Source of the DNA: an uncultured Verrucomicrobiota bacterium
GTDB lineage: Bacteria > Verrucomicrobiota > Kiritimatiellia > CAIVKH01
Assembly (NCBI GenBank): GCA_937872895.1
Contig: CALMUP010000033.1
Coordinates: 1-36,938 of the forward strand
DNA length: 36,938 bases
Reading direction: 5' to 3'
The position numbers and the translations under genes were made by a program. Shown in pieces: positions 33,541 through 36,938 of the stretch (the first letter of the stretch is position 1; every line of letters starts with the position of its first letter). The notes below the pieces were generated by a model, which saw only the letters and a program-made list of their open reading frames with translations, was not told where the DNA came from and made no database searches.

Positions 33541-34810
33541 GCAGTGTTAACGAAACCGGGTTGGAAAAACAACCCCGGAGCGAAGGGGGAGGAGGAACAC
33601 CGAAAAGGGAACCACCCGGCCCGAAGCGGACCTGGAGGACACGGAGGGCACGGAGGAGGAGCAGAGCAACTACGGAATGCGCGGAAGACGCGGAATGCGG
33701 GGGACGGGAAGGCGTGGCAACTACGAAGTACGCGAACGACGCGAAAGAGAACGGGAAGGATGTCGATCTGTAGGCGGGAGCGGTGATCCCGCTGGATTGG
33801 GTTGAGGGAAGAGGGATGAACCACCCGGTCCGAGGCGGACCTGGAGGGCACGGAGAGCACGGAGGAGGAGCAGAGCAACTACGGAATGCGCGGAAGACGC
33901 GGAATGAGGGTGGCGGGGAAGGCGTGGTAACTAAGAAATAGGCGAATGACACGAAAGAGGACGGGGAGGACGTCGATCTGTAGGCGGGAGCGGTGATCCC
34001 GCTGGATTGGGTTAAGGGAAGAGGGATGAACCACCCGCTCCGAAGCGGACCTGGAGGTACGGAGGGGGAGCAGAGTAACTACGGAAAACTCGGAAAGGGG
34101 GTGGCGGGGAAGATGTGGCAACTACGAAATACGCGAACGACGCGAAAGATGGTCGGTGGGGATCGACGTCCCGGCGATCCGCGGGCATGGGAAATCGGGT
34201 GCGATGGAAGAGGGTCACCACCCGGTCCGGGGCGGACCTGGAGGACACGGAGGAAGAAGAGGGGTTTCTGTAGTTCCGGCGATGTTCGCCGGAAGCGGAT
34301 ACGGAATGGCTTGGAAACGACATAACGAGCCATGAAGGTTTACGGAGGCGACCTGTAGGCGGGATCGGTGATCCCGCAGTCGTGGCGCGGGAGATTGGAC
34401 GGTAACCACCGGGATCGGCGATCCCGGCTACAGGATGCACGCATGGGTGTGGGCGGGGGGGCGGGTTTGATGGAAGAGGGTCACCACCCGGTCCGAAGCG
34501 GACCTGGAGGACACGGAGGAGGAAGAGGGGTTACTACGGAACACGCGGAAGACGCGGAAAGGGATGGGAGGGAATTCGAGAGAGGAAGGATTGGAAACTA
34601 CGAAATACACGAAACATGCGAAATGGGTTGATGTCGGGTGCGATGGAAGAGGTGCGGTTTCCTGTAGTTCCGGCGATATTCGCCGGAAGCGGATACAGGA
34701 TGGATTGGAAGCGACAAACCACACGGCAACCGCGAAAGGCGGTTTGCGGGGCGACCGATTTCCCGTTGGCATTTCGGATTGCCAGCCTTGCCGGAGACGG
34801 GCATGGTAGT
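33541..34810. repeat. Block of degenerate word repeats with about 209-bp period
   Basis: ACCACCCGGTCCGAAGCGGA or close variants begin at 33611, 33820, 34030, 34217 and 34483. Between them recur CACGGAGG words, CGCGGAAGACGCGGAA, TACGAAATACGCGAACGACG, the hairpin CTGTAGGCGGGAGCGGTGAT with ATCCCGC (33768, 33978, 34350) and TTCCGGCGATRTTCGCCGGA (34275, 34667). The first three units are near-complete tandem copies. Open frames through it have no family features and are judged non-coding. Confidence 0.8.
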
Positions 34811-34824
34811 TTCTACGGGAAATT

Positions 34825-35601
34825 ATGGGCAAGAAGATCATCGATAGTATCTACGACAACGAGGGGGGCTTCCTCTCGAAGTACAAGGCGATCCAGGTCG
34901 GGGATTCCGGGTGGCTGACCCTGATCGGTTTTGAGCTGGCGACCCTGTTATTGCGCTTCCTGCCAGGGGCGCCGGGCTTGTTCCTGCGCAGCGCGATCTA
35001 CCCCTTCTTCTTCGCCTCGGTCGGGCGCGGGGTGGTGTTCGGGACCGGGGTGACCATCCGGAATCCGGGCCGCATCCGCATCGGCGACCATACGATCATC
35101 GACGAAAACGCCACGCTGGACGCCAAGGGCGGCGGCGAGGGCAAGGGCATCACCTTGGGTAGCCGGGTGTTCATCTCGCGCAATGCCTTGCTGGGCTGCA
35201 AGAACGGACGGATCACGCTCGGGTCGGGGGTGACCATCGGGCCGAACACGATCATCCATGCGATCGACGCGAGCGAAGTGACCATCGGCGACCACACGGT
35301 CATCGCCGCGAACTGCTACCTGATCGGTGCGCCGAATTACCGCACTGAACGGACCGACGTCCCGATGGCGAAGCAGGGCTTCCACGAGGGCAAGGGCATC
35401 GCCGTCGGGTCGGACGTCTGGCTGGCTGCGGCGGTGAATGTCTGCGACGGGGCGCGGATCGGCGACGGCTGCATCATCGGCGCGATGTCGCTGGTGCGCG
35501 GCGAGATCCCGCCCTACGCGAAGGCCCACGGCATTCCCGCGCGCGTCACCGGAACGCGCAGCCCCACGGCGGCAGAAGCAACGGGGGGGGCGGCCGATTA
35601 A
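34825..35601 (+). CDS. Hexapeptide-repeat acyltransferase (LbH family)
   Basis: Protein of 258 aa whose residues about 70-240 form a left-handed beta helix: repeated hexads such as IRIGDHTIIDENATL, ITLGSGVTIGPNTIIHA, VTIGDHTVIAANCYL and IAVGSDVWLAAAVNV, then RIGDGCIIGAMSLVRGEIPP. This is the pattern of O-acetyltransferases of the WbbJ/LacA type. A hydrophobic segment near 29-60 suggests membrane association. The ATG at 34825 follows GGGAAATT. It ends with a low-complexity tail that includes a run of eight G, after which a membrane protein frame continues. A role in polysaccharide modification is likely by family. Confidence 0.85.
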   Translation: MGKKIIDSIYDNEGGFLSKYKAIQVGDSGWLTLIGFELATLLLRFLPGAPGLFLRSAIYPFFFASVGRGVVFGTGVTIRNPGRIRIGDHTIIDENATLDAKGGGEGKGITLGSRVFISRNALLGCKNGRITLGSGVTIGPNTIIHAIDASEVTIGDHTVIAANCYLIGAPNYRTERTDVPMAKQGFHEGKGIAVGSDVWLAAAVNVCDGARIGDGCIIGAMSLVRGEIPPYAKAHGIPARVTGTRSPTAAEATGGAAD

Positions 35602-36619
35602 TCCGCCCGACCAGCCCGCCGCTCCGTCGCCGCCGCCGCAGCGTCGTTCCCGGTCCTTCCTGTGGCGTCTTGCGTTCGGGTTGTTGTCGCTAGTCCTGCT
35701 TGTCGCGTTGCTGGATCCGCTGGAGATCGCCCATGATCTCGGCAAGGCGGATGGCAGCGATGTCGCGGCCGGATTCGGGGTCTGCCTGCTGGCCCTGGTG
35801 GCGCGGACGCTGAAATGGAAACGGATCCTCCGGCGCATGGAGATTCGGATCCCGTTCTGGCGCCTGCTCGAGGTGTATACGATCAGCTACTGGTTCAGCA
35901 CGTTCCTGCCCGGCAGCCTCGGAGGGGATGTGTACAAGGTCTATGACCTGGCGCGGGCGACCGACAAGAAAATCCGACCGGCTCTCGCTGTGGTCATCGA
36001 GCGGCTGACCGGGGTGATGTCCTTGCTGACCGTGACCTCGCTGGCGCTGCTGGTGTATGGTCGCGATCTTCCCCTGCCGGCCTGGTTGATGCCGGTGTTG
36101 ATCGGTGGAGCGGTGGCGGCAACGGTGGCGCTGCTGGCCGGCCTGCTGTTCTTCGAGTCGATCTGGATGCTCATCAACCGGCTGTTCCCGTGGACGGCCA
36201 GCTTGATCAAGGCCGAGAAGGTGGCGCAATTCGGTGAAGTAAGTGTCGAACTGCGGCGGAACCACCTGCTGTTTATCGAGGCGGTGGCCCTGGGCATCGT
36301 GGTGCAATTGCTGGTACTGCTTTCCTATTACCTGATGGCCAAGGCGATCAGCGATGGGGTGAGCCCGTACTTCTTCTTCACGCTGTATCCGCTGGTGGAA
36401 ATCGCCAGCATGATCCCGATCTCGATCAACGGCATGGGGGTACGCGAAGGGCTGACGGTGTATGCGATGAAAGTCTATGCGGTATCGCCCAGCCTGGCGA
36501 TGAGCATGGGCATCCTGTTCCGGTTGGTGGCGATCGCGCTGGCCGTTCTGGGCGGGATCCTGCTGATGCTGCGCCGGAACGGCGGCTGGAAGGTGTCGGG
36601 CGGCCAGACGGCGGGGTGA
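35600..36619 (+). CDS. UPF0104 / LPG synthase transmembrane-region flippase-like protein; start unresolved
   Basis: Polytopic protein of about 340 aa with some eight membrane segments. TFLPGSLGGDVYKVYDLAR, VIERLTGVMSLL and MIPISINGMGVREG are the recognised motifs of the UPF0104 (DUF2075-unrelated) lysylphosphatidylglycerol synthase membrane domain, found in lipid flippases and envelope polysaccharide loci. No ATG or GTG lies between the acyltransferase stop and the first membrane segment. Candidates are CTG 35660, TTG 35681, or an ATG at 35438 deep inside the previous gene. A frameshift at the G8 run (35583-35590) would fuse it to the acyltransferase. Coordinates given are the open frame after that stop. 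Confidence 0.8.
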   Translation, partial: NPPDQPAAPSPPPQRRSRSFLWRLAFGLLSLVLLVALLDPLEIAHDLGKADGSDVAAGFGVCLLALVARTLKWKRILRRMEIRIPFWRLLEVYTISYWFSTFLPGSLGGDVYKVYDLARATDKKIRPALAVVIERLTGVMSLLTVTSLALLVYGRDLPLPAWLMPVLIGGAVAATVALLAGLLFFESIWMLINRLFPWTASLIKAEKVAQFGEVSVELRRNHLLFIEAVALGIVVQLLVLLSYYLMAKAISDGVSPYFFFTLYPLVEIASMIPISINGMGVREGLTVYAMKVYAVSPSLAMSMGILFRLVAIALAVLGGILLMLRRNGGWKVSGGQTAG

Positions 36620-36655
36620 GGGCCCGCGTCTTGGGGTGCGCTGGATGCACCTCTG

Positions 36656-36938
36656 ATGCGGTGCGCCTGCGGCCCACCCTTGCGCGGTGCGCCTGCGGCT
36701 TACCCTTGCGCGGTGCGCCTGCGGCTCACCCTTGCGCGGTGCGCCTGCGGCTCACCCTTGCGCGGTGCGCCTGCGGCCCACCCTTGCGCGGTGCACCTGC
36801 GGCTTACCCTTGCGCGGTGCGCCTGCGGCTCACCCTTGCGCGGTGCGCCTGCGGCTCACCCTTGCGCGGTGCGCCTGCGGCTTACCCTTGCGCGGTGCGC
36901 CTGCGGCTTACCCTTGCGCGGTGCGCCTGCGGCTTACC
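36656..36938. repeat. 26-bp tandem repeat array running off the window
   Basis: About eleven copies of TTGCGCGGTGCGCCTGCGGC followed by TTACCC, TCACCC or CCACCC, with few other changes (one copy has GTGCACC). The period is 26 bp, so it is not a multiple of three and has no constant reading frame. It begins about 36 bp after the flippase stop and is cut by the window end. Confidence 0.95.

Noticed and set aside
33476-33952. N-terminal extension of the MerR-like gene through the repeat block
   Set aside because: The extension is low-complexity translation of repeats; the ATG at 33475 starts the structured part.
36656-36938. CRISPR array
   Set aside because: Units are contiguous 26-bp copies without unique spacers, and no cas gene is nearby. 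The same holds for 33541-34810.
1-36938. tRNA, rRNA or riboswitch
   Set aside because: No cloverleaf, rRNA core sequence or known riboswitch pattern was noticed on either strand by eye.

Overview
This window looks like a chromosomal segment of a Gram-negative bacterium, most likely from the PVC group (Verrucomicrobiota/Kiritimatiellota). That placement is inferred from high G+C, many short word-like palindromic intergenic repeats, and a DUF2723 glycosyltransferase-like gene. No rRNA or tRNA is present to settle it. No searches were run; family calls rest on motifs read by eye.

Region 1 (1-14275, minus strand) is a catabolic operon for reductive pyrimidine degradation. It encodes an NCS1 nucleobase permease, class III aminotransferase, alanine dehydrogenase, PreT/PreA dihydropyrimidine dehydrogenase, dihydropyrimidinase and CoA-acylating (methyl)malonate-semialdehyde dehydrogenase. 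It ends with methylisocitrate lyase and 2-methylcitrate synthase, which suit the propionyl-CoA formed from thymine. A VapBC toxin-antitoxin pair sits inside it. Beta-ureidopropionase and PrpD are absent. Four internal gaps hold hairpin repeats of three different families. A truncated DUF2723 membrane protein lies at the left edge, running into what looks like an insertion sequence end.

Region 2 (14528-19042, plus strand) holds a NUDIX hydrolase, a small unknown gene with a strong terminator, and a translationally coupled histidine kinase/response regulator pair followed by a CYTH-domain protein.

Region 3 (about 19.6-32.7 kb) is by eye lower in G+C and looks like an accessory island. A plus-strand operon (M28 peptidase, patatin-like phospholipase, DUF2235 hydrolase) converges on a minus-strand four-gene operon, with a truncated IS66 element between them. 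The minus-strand genes (class 3 lipase, ABC ATPase, polytopic membrane protein, trypsin-like protease) overlap start-to-stop. The protease, and apparently the ABC ATPase too, carry an N-terminal helical domain resembling the effector-associated domain EAD11 of predicted biological-conflict systems. Upstream are a coiled-coil envelope protein, an animal-type haem peroxidase and an orphan response regulator lacking its phosphoacceptor Asp. This is the best candidate for an undescribed system.

Region 4 (32.7-36.9 kb) has a MerR-like small protein, 1.3 kb of degenerate repeats, a hexapeptide acyltransferase followed by a UPF0104-type membrane protein with no obvious start codon, and a 26-bp tandem array that runs off the window.
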